In this document: in pieces, positions 1 to 9,576 of the stretch | Position numbering within the stretch: position 1 is the first letter of the stretch | How the letters are laid out: every line of letters begins with the position of its first letter | Source of the DNA: Paratrimastix pyriformis | Taxonomy: Eukaryota; Preaxostyla; Paratrimastigidae | Direction: 5' to 3' | Length of the DNA: 40,869 nt | Assembly: GCA_027972325.1 (NCBI GenBank) | Contig: JAPMOS010000218.1 | Span: 7,501 to 48,369, forward strand | Notes under the pieces: model-generated | Seen by the model: the letters and a program-made list of their open reading frames with translations, nothing else | Told to the model about the DNA's origin: nothing | The model's database searches: none | Translations under genes and position numbers: made by a program

Positions 1-272
1 TGACCTGCTATGGATGCTGTAGTAGCTCCGAGTCTGATGTGTAGGTGTATGTCATTACCTGAGAGTAGTCCGCTGTATTTATTAATGTCAAACTGTGCGA
101 CACTTCCAAATGATATTTGCCGGTTAGGCTTGATTACTACCGGGTCCGTTACAATCTTAGGCTTGCGTATCTTAGTGGTTTTGTCATCCGTAAACTCATT
201 GATTTTGATTGCATTCCTTTCGAGGTCTGAGTTCTGTGTAGTGTGTGATTTTAGAATAATAGCCGTTGCCAT
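1..272 (-). CDS. Probable major capsid protein, N-terminal fragment (runs off window)
   Basis: The minus-strand frame opens with ATG at 270-272 (MATAIILKSH) and continues through a lysine/arginine-rich stretch into a beta-rich start (residues near QISFGSVAQFDINKYSGLL). It reaches the window edge open. It matches the start of the longer gene at 38607-39538, which carries the more informative part. It sits 58 nt after the ATPase gene in the same orientation, the usual neighbour of a capsid gene in these elements. The fragment alone would not identify the family; the call is transferred from the right-hand copy. Confidence 0.5.
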   Translation of the reverse strand, partial: MATAIILKSHTTQNSDLERNAIKINEFTDDKTTKIRKPKIVTDPVVIKPNRQISFGSVAQFDINKYSGLLSGNDIHLHIRLGATTASIAG

Positions 273-330
273 AGTGTGATAATTAATATCATACTAAGAT
301 AAAAAAATACTCAAATTATAAAAATCTTAC

Positions 331-1383
331 CTATTTGCTGCTCGACACTTGTTCTTCAACCATTTTTACCTTGGTTCTGTAGCCTTCTCTCATCTCCCAA
401 TAGGCATTGTAAAGGTTAAGGTAATTGTCATGTAACAAAGGCTTGATCACCAAAATGTTGTGGTCTGCTGTCACTTTCTCGAATAGTTCTAAGAAATCTG
501 CCTTCTTCATACACGACATATAATCATGATAAATCATGTCTTTCACTGAGTCATTCTTGGTGTAATGGACAAAACAGTAATTGGTGTTCTGCCTTGTTCT
601 TGGTGAAATACCTGTTGGAATTTGTGTTGTAAGAATGACTGAGATGTTGTATCTTCTGTGATTGCAAAACAGACTGCCTAAAATATTACTTTGGTGTAAC
701 TTGTTGTTGCCATCTAAGATATCGTCGAATATCAATAAGACTGACTTTTTACCTTTTGTCTTCTCTTGGAACTTGATGAGCTTCTCAATGAATAATGGTG
801 TCTCATCATCGTCAAAGCCTCCAAAACATCTGTCATCTGGAATGTTCCCTAACTCTTTCTGATATCTGTCTTTATTGTCTTGTGCGACAGTAAATAGGTA
901 GATCTTGTCGATCTCACTTCGTATCTGCTTTATAATGGAGAGAACTGATGTCGTTTTGCCACTTTCCTTCATGCCATAATGTAGTGAAATAAAAGGCTCT
1001 TTCTTGTTTTTGAACCTATCCACAATCTCTAATGAACTGAACTTAGGCATTTTGACATTGCCAACCTTGACAATGCTTGCATCATCTTCTTTTACTTCAG
1101 GTGGTATGAAAACAACTTGCTTCTGCTCAATTTGTTCATTTTCTTCAACTTTCTGCTCTTCTACTTCCACCTTCTTCAATTTCTTCTCTTTCTTCTCCTT
1201 CATAACCTTCTCCTTCTTCTCTTTCTTCTCTTTTGGAGGAGCACATTTATGCTTCTTAAGCCACTTCTCACTCTTATATTCTTTTCCACACTCAGGACAC
1301 TTATAAACTGTAATGTCCATATCCTTATGGACATTCGAATGAATGGTTTCACCATTCTTTGTCTTGACTGATTCAGACGACAT
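331..1383 (-). CDS. FtsK/HerA-type genome-packaging ATPase with N-terminal zinc finger
   Basis: 350 residues. Residues 29-47 form a C-x2-C...H-x-C zinc-finger-like unit (C29, C32, H45, C47). Residues 50-90 are a very lysine/glutamate-rich linker. The P-loop domain starts near 130, with Walker A GMKESGKTT at 137-145 and Walker B SVLLIFDD at 214-221 followed by a conserved Q in the LTTQIP strand (residue 254). This layout fits the A32-like packaging ATPases of PLVs, virophages and Polintons, which pump DNA into a preformed capsid. The zinc finger fused at the N-terminus is an uncommon add-on. The gene diverges from the acidic-protein gene across a 66-nt gap and precedes the capsid gene. The frame is intact and identical to the right copy over nearly its whole length. 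Confidence 0.85.
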   Translation of the reverse strand: MSSESVKTKNGETIHSNVHKDMDITVYKCPECGKEYKSEKWLKKHKCAPPKEKKEKKEKVMKEKKEKKLKKVEVEEQKVEENEQIEQKQVVFIPPEVKEDDASIVKVGNVKMPKFSSLEIVDRFKNKKEPFISLHYGMKESGKTTSVLSIIKQIRSEIDKIYLFTVAQDNKDRYQKELGNIPDDRCFGGFDDDETPLFIEKLIKFQEKTKGKKSVLLIFDDILDGNNKLHQSNILGSLFCNHRRYNISVILTTQIPTGISPRTRQNTNYCFVHYTKNDSVKDMIYHDYMSCMKKADFLELFEKVTADHNILVIKPLLHDNYLNLYNAYWEMREGYRTKVKMVEEQVSSSK

Positions 1384-1449
1384 TTTGAATTGGAACTATA
1401 ATCTGTTTAGAAAAAATATTTTGTGTGTGAACTATATTAGTTAACTAAT
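1384..1449. promoter_or_regulatory. Divergent promoter region with perfect 18-bp palindrome
   Basis: The 66-nt AT-rich gap separates two divergently transcribed viral genes. It holds a run of A and T around 1411-1420 and a perfect palindrome, ATATTAGTTAACTAATAT, at 1434-1451 that overlaps the start codon of the rightward gene. The same palindrome is conserved in the right copy at 35942-35959. A symmetric site between divergent genes fits an operator, a shared promoter element or an mRNA hairpin; which one is unknown. Confidence 0.5.
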
Positions 1450-2439
1450 ATGTCTGACAGTGGATCTGAAATTGATGACGATTTGCAGTCTTTTGTCTCT
1501 TCCTCGAGTGAAATATCTATACCTTATGGAGATGAGGAAAATAGTGAAGATTCTCAAAGTGTCAATGATGATGATGATGCCTCAGTTGAATCCAATACTG
1601 ATACTGATGAGTCTGATGATGACTCAAATGAAGAGCCTCAAGATGAGTCTAAGGAAAAATCGTCGGATGAACTGATTGATAATATGGACTTCCTTCTTCG
1701 TAAAGACCAACTACACAATGAAATACCAGATGGTAAAATTGTGTTTAAGACAAAAGAACAGGTTGAAACTGAACTTATGCAACAGGCTATAAAAGAATTA
1801 GAGCAACAACAGGAACAAGCCAAACAGGCACTTAAGGCTCGTCCAAGAGCACCTCGTGCAATTCATTTACCAAAGGCTCCAAAGAAACCTAAAATGACTC
1901 TCAAACGTGAAAACGATATCAATGAGCTGCTCGTACTGACTAATCAACTCGGTATGGACCAAGAAAAATACAATGTGGCATTCTTCGCTGAAATGTCTGA
2001 TGATGAATTGATGCAATTCAAAATTGACCTCTTTAAAGTTGTCGATGCAAAAATGGATGAATCATTTCACAGTAGCAAACATGTAACTGAAATGCTTCTG
2101 AAGACTGCGGATATCACTGAAAAGATAATACCTAAATATCTTCATGGTTATCGTGATTCACTGGAATGCTCTCAAGAGGAGATTCAAAAATGCCTCGATG
2201 AAATGATTAAGAATGGTGATATGGAAGGCTTATTAAAGTCTAAAATGATGCAACCTAAGTATCAATTGATGATGATTCTCGGTGGGAACTTACTCGGACA
2301 AGTCAGATCTAATATGAAAGCCGCTAAGTCTGTTGTCGTTAAAGCAAAAGAAACCCTCGACACTGTCCAAAAAAACTCACCCGTGTCGCAAACTGTATTA
2401 CCACGTTCGGCTACATCGGAATCGGATGTCTTCTTCTAA
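1450..2439 (+). CDS. Acidic viral protein of unknown function (329 aa)
   Basis: Residues 1-80 are extremely rich in Asp, Ser and Glu and probably disordered. Residues 100-160 carry a Gln/Lys/Arg/Pro-rich segment. The rest looks helical, with many Met, Lys and Glu residues and no motif I recognise. The protein sequence is identical in the right copy (34954-35943), so it is under constraint or was recently converted. It lies between ATPase and membrane-protein genes and is separated from the next start by 12 nt, which suggests a co-transcribed morphogenesis cluster. A structural or scaffolding role is possible but only inferred from position. Confidence 0.7.
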   Translation: MSDSGSEIDDDLQSFVSSSSEISIPYGDEENSEDSQSVNDDDDASVESNTDTDESDDDSNEEPQDESKEKSSDELIDNMDFLLRKDQLHNEIPDGKIVFKTKEQVETELMQQAIKELEQQQEQAKQALKARPRAPRAIHLPKAPKKPKMTLKRENDINELLVLTNQLGMDQEKYNVAFFAEMSDDELMQFKIDLFKVVDAKMDESFHSSKHVTEMLLKTADITEKIIPKYLHGYRDSLECSQEEIQKCLDEMIKNGDMEGLLKSKMMQPKYQLMMILGGNLLGQVRSNMKAAKSVVVKAKETLDTVQKNSPVSQTVLPRSATSESDVFF

Positions 2440-2451
2440 TCACAACTAAGT

Positions 2452-2922
2452 ATGTCTTCTTCTCCTAATTCTTATTTGTCCTTAATTTTTTTATCCATGA
2501 ATAGTATTGAATCATTCATGGCTACATCAGAAGGTAAATCTGCAATCGACCTTAAAGACATCACAATCAAATCAATCAGTGGTGTCTCATTGTATTGGCT
2601 TATCACTAAAACTCTGTCACTGCGGAGTGATTATGCTGACTATCTAAATGTCGGGCTGGCTGGAGCTGGTGGACTTACAATTGTGGCTCCTATTCTACAA
2701 AATCTCCTCGATGGAAGAGACCTGATGGCTGGATTATCATTCGACTCAACCATGCTAAAGAATGCTCTCGTTGATGGTGGCATGTCAATGGCTGTGTATC
2801 TGGCTCTTCGTTTTGCATTCGGTTCAAAACTTGATGTGAGTCTGCTCAATCGTTATGTAGGTGTAATTTGCTCTGTAATCGGCGGTGACATGATTCGTCC
2901 TTACATCCTCTCTAAGCTATAA
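2452..2922 (+). CDS. Small multi-pass membrane protein (virion membrane or assembly candidate)
   Basis: 156 residues with hydrophobic segments near 43-56, 66-84, 104-121 and 132-150, glycine- and alanine-rich in the second. No signal peptide or catalytic motif is seen. The first ATG at 2452 gives a serine/leucine-rich leader. In-frame ATGs at 2497 and 2518 (MNSIESF, MATSEGK) are equally plausible starts. It sits 12 nt after the acidic-protein gene and 63 nt before the fibre gene. The right copy (34471-34941) differs at 17 positions, all within about residues 62-133, although the adjacent acidic protein is identical. Family not recognised. Confidence 0.6.
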   Translation: MSSSPNSYLSLIFLSMNSIESFMATSEGKSAIDLKDITIKSISGVSLYWLITKTLSLRSDYADYLNVGLAGAGGLTIVAPILQNLLDGRDLMAGLSFDSTMLKNALVDGGMSMAVYLALRFAFGSKLDVSLLNRYVGVICSVIGGDMIRPYILSKL

Positions 2923-2985
2923 ACTCATCGTCAATCAACACCTTAATCTTTTCATGTTTTGTATTTTTCTATTGCGGTTATATAG

Positions 2986-5953
2986 ATGGAACCACAAAGA
3001 AAGTCATCTTTACTGATAGAATCTCTCGCTAACACTTTTGGTTACGATAGAGTAGCTGTCGAAACTCAGAATGAAAATCCTCTCGAACTTAGATGTGATG
3101 CTGTTCTAAAGAAGGATGTGACTATTGATGGAGAAACTGTGTTAGGAAACAATCTTACAATCAATGGTGGAACTCATACAGTCAATGGTGAAACTACATT
3201 TAATGGACTCGTCAAATTCAATAGTGATGTCATTTTGCCTTCTGCTCCTATTCCTGACATGTCAATTGGACAACTGTCTAATGTGGATGTGTCAACTGGA
3301 CTTGTCGATAAACAAATACTGCTTTATGATGCTACTTCTCAATGCTGGAAGAATTCTGCTGCAAATGAATCAACCACTGCTAAATACAATACCATCACAG
3401 AAATGTCTGCCGGTAATGGCACTTCAGTTAATAATGTACTTCTGGCTTCTGGAAAAATCACCGCAACTAATGCACAAATCACCTCTTTTACCACCGCTGG
3501 ATTGGTTCATTGTGACGCCTCTGGAAATATGTCATCATCAACTTTGATCAATTCAGATATTACTGATGGCACAATTAATGATTCTAAACTTAACACTATT
3601 AGCACCGCTGGAAAAATAGCTAACTCTGCTACAACTGCTACTGATGCAAGTTCTGCCTCCACTATTGTTCTTAGAAATGCAAGTGGTGACACTAAAGTAA
3701 ACAATCTCTCTGCAAACACTGTATTAGCAAACTCTGTCAAATCAGTGACTTCTGGAAACTTAGACATTCAATCAAATGGTAATGTAAACATTGATATTGA
3801 TAATGACAATAATGAAACGGGCAAAACCTTCACTGTAACTACAAACAATGGCGCCTCTACATTGTTCCAAGTGAATGATGCTGGAAAAATTATCATTCCT
3901 ACAATGGCTTCTGCTAATATAGTTCATTCCACTGCAACTGGTGAATTGGCTGTATCTAAAATCATATCGACTGATATCGTTGATGGAGCTGTGACTGATG
4001 CAAAAATAGCCTCTTTATCTATTCCTAATGCGCCTTCAACAATTGTGCAACGTGATGCTAATAGCAAAATATACTGTGCTACTGTGGTAGCTGATAAAGT
4101 GGCTCCTACTGGTGCAACATTGAGTGTTCCTGCTGCTATCTCATGCAATTCTATCACTTCTGGTGCTGTTCTATGCACTGGAACTCTAAAGACTACAATA
4201 ACAGATGCTCCAATCCTCGGAACTGACTCATCTGGATATGTTGTAACTGGTGCTTTTCCACTCGCTGTAACGGCTAATTCAATAACAACTACTGGTGGCA
4301 ACTTAATCATAAACAATCCAATAGCTGTTGACAACATAATTCCTCTTAATACTTCTCTCAAAATAGGTAACTTCACAGTAAATTCCACTGACACCACATT
4401 CGAAAATGCTGATAACACTACCTTCACTATTAAGTCAAAAGGCAACATAAAATACAATAGTGATTACAATGCTAATGACACTTCTCCAAATCATACATTC
4501 ACTATTGGCGCAACTGACATGCTTTCTATATATTCCAATAAAGTTAAGACTGCATTTCCATTTGAATGTCCATTTATTGGCTCAAACACTGGCTCTCTCA
4601 AAATATCAATGTATCCTTATGGTAACACAAACTGGGGCATTTATCAAGCAAGCTCTGGTGCAAATGCTGACTTCTCTGGTACTGGTTCTGCATGCGCCGG
4701 CTTTGATATGAACAATGCAATTCGATTCCGTGTCTATGACAGTTCTTCAACTGGAATAATCTTCGAAAACTCAAACAATGTATGCAACTTCTCTGCAAAT
4801 GCTAACACTGGTACTTTCTGGACTCGTGGACTGCTGACGGCTGGTGGAAATTTGGCAAGCCCTAAAATCAGTTCACCTGCTTCTTCCGCAAATCTCGGGC
4901 TTAGAATTGGTTTCAATGGAACTGTTGATAACGCCTGGGGCGCTTACATGTCTGCAACCACTTCATTTGACAATTCAACTGCATGCGTTGGAAATGATTT
5001 CTCTGGTCAAGCACTTCGACTTCGTGCATATAACAATGCTAACTGCGGTATGATATTCGAAAATAGTGACAATGTCATGAACCTCTCATGCAATGCAAAC
5101 AGTGGTAATCTTTGGCTACGTGGCATGGCAACACTGAATGGTGGCTTAAAACTACCTAACAACACCTCCGGATATCTATATAGTGATGCAAATGGTAATA
5201 TCACCGCAACTACTGTAACTTCCACTTCTGCTCAGTCTCTCGCTGCTAATAGTGGCTCTTCCACTAATATCTCATCGAATAATAATCTTATTAACATTTC
5301 TGGTGATACTACAAGTTCATACTTTAATGCAAATAACGCTAACTTTGGAGTTGTTTTTAATGTTGGAGGAGCTAATGTGATTAACTTTGGTAAGACTCGT
5401 GTGACTTCACCTGTCATATTAGCTACTGCTCAATCAACTGGTGATTCTCTGCAAATGTACATCGATACTACTGGAAAAATACATGTTCCTACATCCTCAA
5501 TTCGATACAAGGAAAACGTAATGGATATGGCTGATACGTCATATTTATATAAGTTACGTCCCGTCAATTTCAATTACAAGGCTGATGAGAAAAGGTCAAA
5601 TGCTATGGTCTAATAGCTGAAGAATGTGTTGATGTATGTCCTGATTTAGTATATTACAAGGATGGCGCTGTTGAAGGTATTCGACAAGATCGTTTGCCTT
5701 TCATGATGCTCAATGAGATGAAAAACTAAAGGCACATTGTGATTCACTAACTGATGAAAACATGTCACTAAAAGCTCAAATAGAAACACTTAAAACTGCT
5801 GTAGCGGAAATCAGACAGATGATTTCTGTTACGTTCGAAACTACTCAACCTTCTTCAATTGATAATGGTAAAATGGCATTCTATCTCGCTGATGACTCAA
5901 CACTGAAGGCTACATGGAAGATAAACAATGTACGACAAGCTACCAATATTTAA
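2986..5953 (+). CDS. Fibre / receptor-binding protein with C-terminal S74 (endosialidase-type) chaperone domain, broken
   Basis: A long beta-rich protein. A short N-terminal anchor is followed by stacked T/N/G-rich repeats (for example VTIDGETVLGNNLTINGG) that resemble trimeric fibre shafts. The C-terminal part starts at SSIRYKENV (about 5497) and shows the Peptidase_S74 pattern: S-x-R-x-K-E-N-V, then L-x-P-V-x-F, a GLIAEE block, a PDLVYY block and a terminal coiled coil. In phage and viral fibres this domain trimerises the shaft and then cleaves itself off. Full span is roughly 990 codons, with about two breaks, so it is a fossil. The right copy retains only the first 94 or so codons. Host attachment is the expected role. 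Confidence 0.75.
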
Positions 5954-6623
5954 GCAAAAGAGACTTTGAATTGTCTGCTTTCTTCTTCCCTTCTTTCACT
6001 ATAAGTAGCTGTTTGCATGAGGCTGAGATTCCATAATGCTGCTTATCATCAACCCATACTTTAAGTTGGACTATCATTTTAACTGTGCTCCCTGGATTGA
6101 CGGCTTTCCGTAAATCCTCGTTTGTTTGTATTGTTGTGTCCTGTTTTACCTCACCATCTTCATCTTTTCGGAAGACACTCGGATACAGTGTATCTGCATA
6201 TCCAACTGCTACTTTATAGTAGCTCGGAAACTTGTCATTATCACTCGTCTTGGCAAATGATTTGTATTGAAATTCATCTGGTTTGCCTTCTTCAAAGTAC
6301 CATTCACAATGCTTTCCACATTGTTTTGACAGTACTTCTCGAGCTTGTCTATCATCTTCTTAAAGTCATCGCCTACATTCTCAACTGGTAACCTGATGGT
6401 TTTTAGTGTTCTCGTAAAAGTTCACTCCATAAGGTCCTAAGTCGATTTGTGGCGTCTGAACTAAGAGGTTACTACCATTATGTTCAATGTGACACATCTT
6501 CATTGTCTTCTCTTGCTTCCTGGACGATTCAGATAAGGCTTCAATTGACAGCTTCTTAACTGTGAAATCGTTCGGAATGATCACAACTGGCATATCAGAC
6601 TCAACAGATTGCTTGCTTGACAT
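5950..6623 (-). CDS. Convergent terminal viral gene, possible ssDNA-binding-like protein, broken
   Basis: Coding signal on the minus strand starts at ATG 6621-6623 (MSSKQSVESDMPVVIIPNDF) and ends against the fibre stop, with stop codons overlapping by about 3 nt. The later part has alternating hydrophobic strands and a run reading TVKMIVQLKVWVDDKQHYGI. That recalls DUF5871-like or gp32-like single-strand-binding proteins of large DNA viruses, but the resemblance is from memory and weak. About one break is apparent. It has no counterpart in the right copy because that copy ends inside the fibre gene. Confidence 0.45.
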
Positions 6624-6679
6624 TAGTGGTTATTATATACTAACTATAGATAATAATTTTTCTTAAAATACCTTTACTG

Positions 6680-7497
6680 ATTCAGTGATTATAATGAGTG
6701 CGCATTCTGATGAGATATTCCTCATTATATCGTCAGTAGCTCATCAAAATTGCGCTTTATTAGCCTTATAGCTCAAATGATGAAACGCTGTTTTTTATCT
6801 CTTTGAAATAGAAGGTAAATCTGATTGATTTCTCTTTCAATTCATGTCAAAGCTGAGTAAATTTTCGCTTTAAAGGGCTCGGTGCTGAAATCAAATTTCA
6901 TATTGTTTTATCATTTTGTCATACTTTTCCATTTTCTTAGAATCAATTATTTGAGCTGATTCAATCAAAAAGAATGCATTATTTACTTAAGATTGATGCA
7001 TTATTTAATGATCACTTTTGAAAAGCACTTTTGTCACAATTTTATTTTGAATGAAGAGATAAGCTGTTTCTGATTGAATTCTCTTTCGTTTGATGCTTAA
7101 GATGATTGAATTGTTTGATTTGACAAAAATGGCAAAATAATTTCTGGGACAAAAATGGAAAAAATTGAAAATGCATGGAGAATTCGCTTTTTGCCTCTAA
7201 TTTCGTTTGTAGCTCGAATGAATTGATGCTTAAATCATTCCAAGCTGATAAAAATAAAATGCTCGTTTTACTTAAAAAACATTGAGAAAAAAGATTTTGC
7301 TCTGAAGAAATCGATTTTTGCCTCAAATAACGTTTGTAGCTCGATAAAATTAATGCTTAAATCATTCAAAGCTGATAAAATAAAATGCTCCTTTTCAATA
7401 AAAAATAATGAGAAAAAAAGATTTTGTTCTGAAGAAATCGATTTTTGCCTCAAATAACAACGCAAGCGTGAAAAATTGTGTGTGAAAATCGATTGTC
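6680..7497. repeat. AT-rich non-coding tail with ~127-bp degenerate tandem repeats
   Basis: No convincing gene. Two clear tandem units of 127 bp start with GTTTGTAGCTCG at 7205-7216 and 7332-7343. They share ATGCTTAAATCATTC and GAAGAAATCGATTTTTGCC and run to about 7459. A more diverged unit may precede them (about 7080-7204). Composition switches abruptly to GC-rich at about 7498, which marks the inner boundary of the left viral block or of a flanking AT-rich element. Confidence 0.7.
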
Positions 7498-8328
7498 TCA
7501 GAACTCTCCTTTTATAACTACTTTCATCACCCGGTTCTTGATCTTCTTGACGGCGTTCTCGGCCTTCCCATGAGACTGGGGGTAGTACGGCCTCGACCGG
7601 TGGTGCTCCATGTGGACCCCGGGCAGCAGGTTCTTGTTCCTGAGCGGGTTGATGACTGTGAAGAGCAAATCCGAAACGCACAGGACAGACGCGATCCACT
7701 CGGCCACGCGCTGGTTGACGAACTCGGTCCCCTTGTCGGTCACGATCCGGGTGGGGAGCAGATTGGGCTCGTCGCTGGTGAACACACGACTGAGAAGGTC
7801 GGTCACCTCCTGCCCGGTGGCCTTCGTCTCCCATGTCGCGGCGGCCCACATGTAGCTCGTGAAGTGGTCCACCAGGACGCAGAACGCGCGAGGCGGCTGG
7901 CAGCTCATCTCGAAGCCGCCGCAGTCGAGCTCGACCACCTCGAGGGGCCGGTTGACCACCAAGGCGTGGTACTTGGGATGCTCGTACGTGGGCCGGACGC
8001 TCTGGCACTGGCCACACGTCCCGATGATGTCCCGCGCAAGCTGATCCACGCCATGAATGTAGAAGAGGCCCTTCGAGTAGGCAATCAGGGCATCTCGGTT
8101 GAGGTGCCCCTGCTGGACATGCAAGCGCCGCAGCAAGCGCACACGGCGGGCAAGCGGGTAGATCACGGGCACCCAGATGGGCCGATCGCGGATCTCGTGG
8201 TCGAAGCGGAGCCGCTGCAGAACTCCCCGCTCGACGCGGTACAACCCTTCATTGGCGTGTTTTAGACAGTTCGACCGGTAACTGCGTGATCCTTCCCGAA
8301 CTGGAAAAATGAGACAAAGGGGGGGCAT
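7498..8328 (-). mobile_element. Retroviral/Ty3-type integrase remnant (LTR-kin fossil)
   Basis: The minus-strand frame contains an HHCC zinc domain (LH...GH, then CGQCQ) and an rve catalytic core. First Asp is in VVELDCGG, second in IVTDKGTEF, and Glu in YYPQSHGKAEN. This is the pattern of retroviral, Ty3/Gypsy and related integrases. The spacing between second Asp and Glu is longer than the usual 35 residues. A GT-AG stretch of 42 nt lies in this interval and would leave the frame open, so a small intron is possible. No reverse transcriptase, protease, gag or LTR is visible beside it. It is an isolated fragment or a domesticated GIN/Ginger-like integrase, and it ends where AT-rich DNA begins. 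Confidence 0.75.
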
Positions 8329-8331
8329 TGA

Positions 8332-8610
8332 TCATGACCCGAAAAAACCAAAAAACAGACGTTCCACCCCGGTAAGGATCAGGTGGATCCCCCGCGCCGT
8401 CCGGTCGTAGCTTCCATAATCTGCCACATCACCATCGTCTGCTGCTACATCAACCACGACGTCAATCTCGGCGGCTTCTGCGGGGTCCAGGTCTCCAAGG
8501 GCTGGCTCTTCGGCCTCCTCATGTGCCGCCTCGTCACCATCACCACCTCCGAAAAATAACTCCTCCTCAGGAAGCGGTGGAGGGAGGTCGTCAACTTCGA
8601 TTGGCTCCAT
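8332..8610 (-). CDS. Acidic low-complexity exon upstream of the integrase
   Basis: 92 codons, very rich in Glu, Asp, Ala and Pro (LPPPLPEEELFFGG...). It lies immediately 5' of the integrase frame on the same strand. A pyrimidine tract and AG lie at about 8300-8330, so it may be the preceding exon of the integrase gene. The ATG near 8608 is one candidate start; the frame upstream is glycine/proline-rich and uncertain. No domain recognised. It could equally be chance coding in GC-rich DNA. Confidence 0.3.
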   Translation of the reverse strand: MEPIEVDDLPPPLPEEELFFGGGDGDEAAHEEAEEPALGDLDPAEAAEIDVVVDVAADDGDVADYGSYDRTARGIHLILTGVERLFFGFFGS

Positions 8611-8799
8611 ATCAGAGGCGCCACAGGAGTGGCTATCACCCTGGTCATGCAGCCCGCCGGTCCCAGACCCCCTCCGGGTCCCGATCCCGCCCCGGTGGCT
8701 TGTTGTTCAATCGAGGCAATTTCTCGATGTATCGTGTTTCTTAGAAAAAAACAAACCAAAAAAAAAAATCAGGATCGAAAAGAGGGATTGTATTACAAG

Positions 8800-9576
8800 T
8801 TACGGCAAGTCCTCGATTTCCTCGGGCTGAAGGTCCGCGCCCAAAGCATCCGGACTGAGCGGGTCCAGCAGCGGGTTGAGCTCGTCGGAAGGAGGAGGCC
8901 ACTGATAAGGCTGATCATCGGGAGCGGGGATGAGGGGGCCCTCTTGGTCATCTTGAAGCTCGAAGGCCTGCTCTTGTTGTTGTTGCTCGGCGGTGGTGGT
9001 CTGCTCGGAGGCCTGCTCTTCTTGTTGAGGCGGGGCAGGTTCTTCTTGAGGGGGGAGCAGAGGAAGATGCAGGTCCCATTCGTCGACAGGGGGTGCAACG
9101 ACGTTGCAAAGCTCCGTCTCGTGGGCTTCGAGGGGCAGGTATGCTTCGTCCTGCCGGTGCACCAGCACCGGAGGCACGTGGCCGATCATGAGGCTCTCCA
9201 CTGCAGGCGCCCGGTCAATTAGATCAACGCGCGTTCCGGTGGCCTCTGCCGCCAAGAGAGCTGGCCCACAGCCGCAGAAGCAGTCCAACACAGGGCCCGG
9301 CCCTCCGTAGCGGCGGAAGAGGTAGACGTAAAGATCGGCCGGCTTGGCGAAGCGGGCCTGCCCCGCCTGGTGCCGCAGGTAGACCGCGTTGGTGCGCGGG
9401 TTGGCCCGGGCGTTCATCTCGGCCAACTTCGCACTCGGAGAAGGGCACAGTACATCCCAGCGCCAGTTGACGGGCCCCTCGTGGCCTCGCTGGAAGACCT
9501 CGATGGGCAGCTCCACCTCCTCAGGGCGGGGGCTCCCGGTGAGAGCGACGGCCGGGGTTGGCCTCCTCGAGGTAAT
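8800..9576 (-). CDS. Methyltransferase motif X/I exon and acidic C-terminal tail
   Basis: The exon begins after a TTCGCGCAG acceptor. It reads to KPADLYVYLFRRYG (motif X: K-P-x-x-L) and GPVLDCFCGCGPALLAA (motif I, cofactor binding, usually D-P-F-x-G-S-G-T), followed by an acidic strand end VDLIDR. Having motif IV before X and I is the permuted order of beta-class N6-adenine/N4-cytosine methyltransferases. The last 100 residues are Gln/Glu/Pro-rich and end at TAA/8800 with EEIEDLP. Substitutions in motif I (C and P for S and T) are notable. The integrase unit starts within 0.5 kb downstream on the same strand. Confidence 0.6.
   Translation of the reverse strand: MTSRRPTPAVALTGSPRPEEVELPIEVFQRGHEGPVNWRWDVLCPSPSAKLAEMNARANPRTNAVYLRHQAGQARFAKPADLYVYLFRRYGGPGPVLDCFCGCGPALLAAEATGTRVDLIDRAPAVESLMIGHVPPVLVHRQDEAYLPLEAHETELCNVVAPPVDEWDLHLPLLPPQEEPAPPQQEEQASEQTTTAEQQQQEQAFELQDDQEGPLIPAPDDQPYQWPPPSDELNPLLDPLSPDALGADLQPEEIEDLP

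Larger units (their letters stand above)
1..6650. mobile_element. Endogenous Polinton-like virus / virophage-like element, left copy (partial, fossil)
   Basis: This AT-rich block contrasts with the GC-rich DNA after about 7.5 kb. Genes in order are capsid (minus, cut by the window edge), packaging ATPase (minus), acidic protein, membrane protein and S74-type fibre (plus), and a convergent terminal gene (minus). A double-jelly-roll-type capsid plus an FtsK/HerA-type packaging ATPase is the hallmark pair of PLVs, virophages and Polintons. No polymerase, integrase or terminal inverted repeat is visible in the part present. Genes shared with the inverted copy at 34.1-39.8 kb are nearly identical, which suggests recent insertion or ongoing conversion. 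About three breaks are apparent across the fibre and the terminal gene, so it is treated as a fossil. The family call rests on gene content and recognised motifs only. Confidence 0.72.

Noticed and set aside
10-279. Plus-strand frame of 89 codons at the left edge
   Set aside because: It is the antisense shadow of the capsid start, which matches the right copy on the opposite strand.
3507-5417. Minus-strand frames of 60-177 codons opposite the fibre gene
   Set aside because: Shadows of a repetitive beta-rich coding sequence; the S74 and shaft pattern is on the plus strand.
1-6650. Terminal inverted repeats or polymerase of a full Polinton
   Set aside because: Neither a B-family polymerase nor terminal repeats are visible in either copy within this window.
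7498-8328. Complete LTR retrotransposon
   Set aside because: No reverse transcriptase, gag, protease or paired long terminal repeats were found around the integrase.
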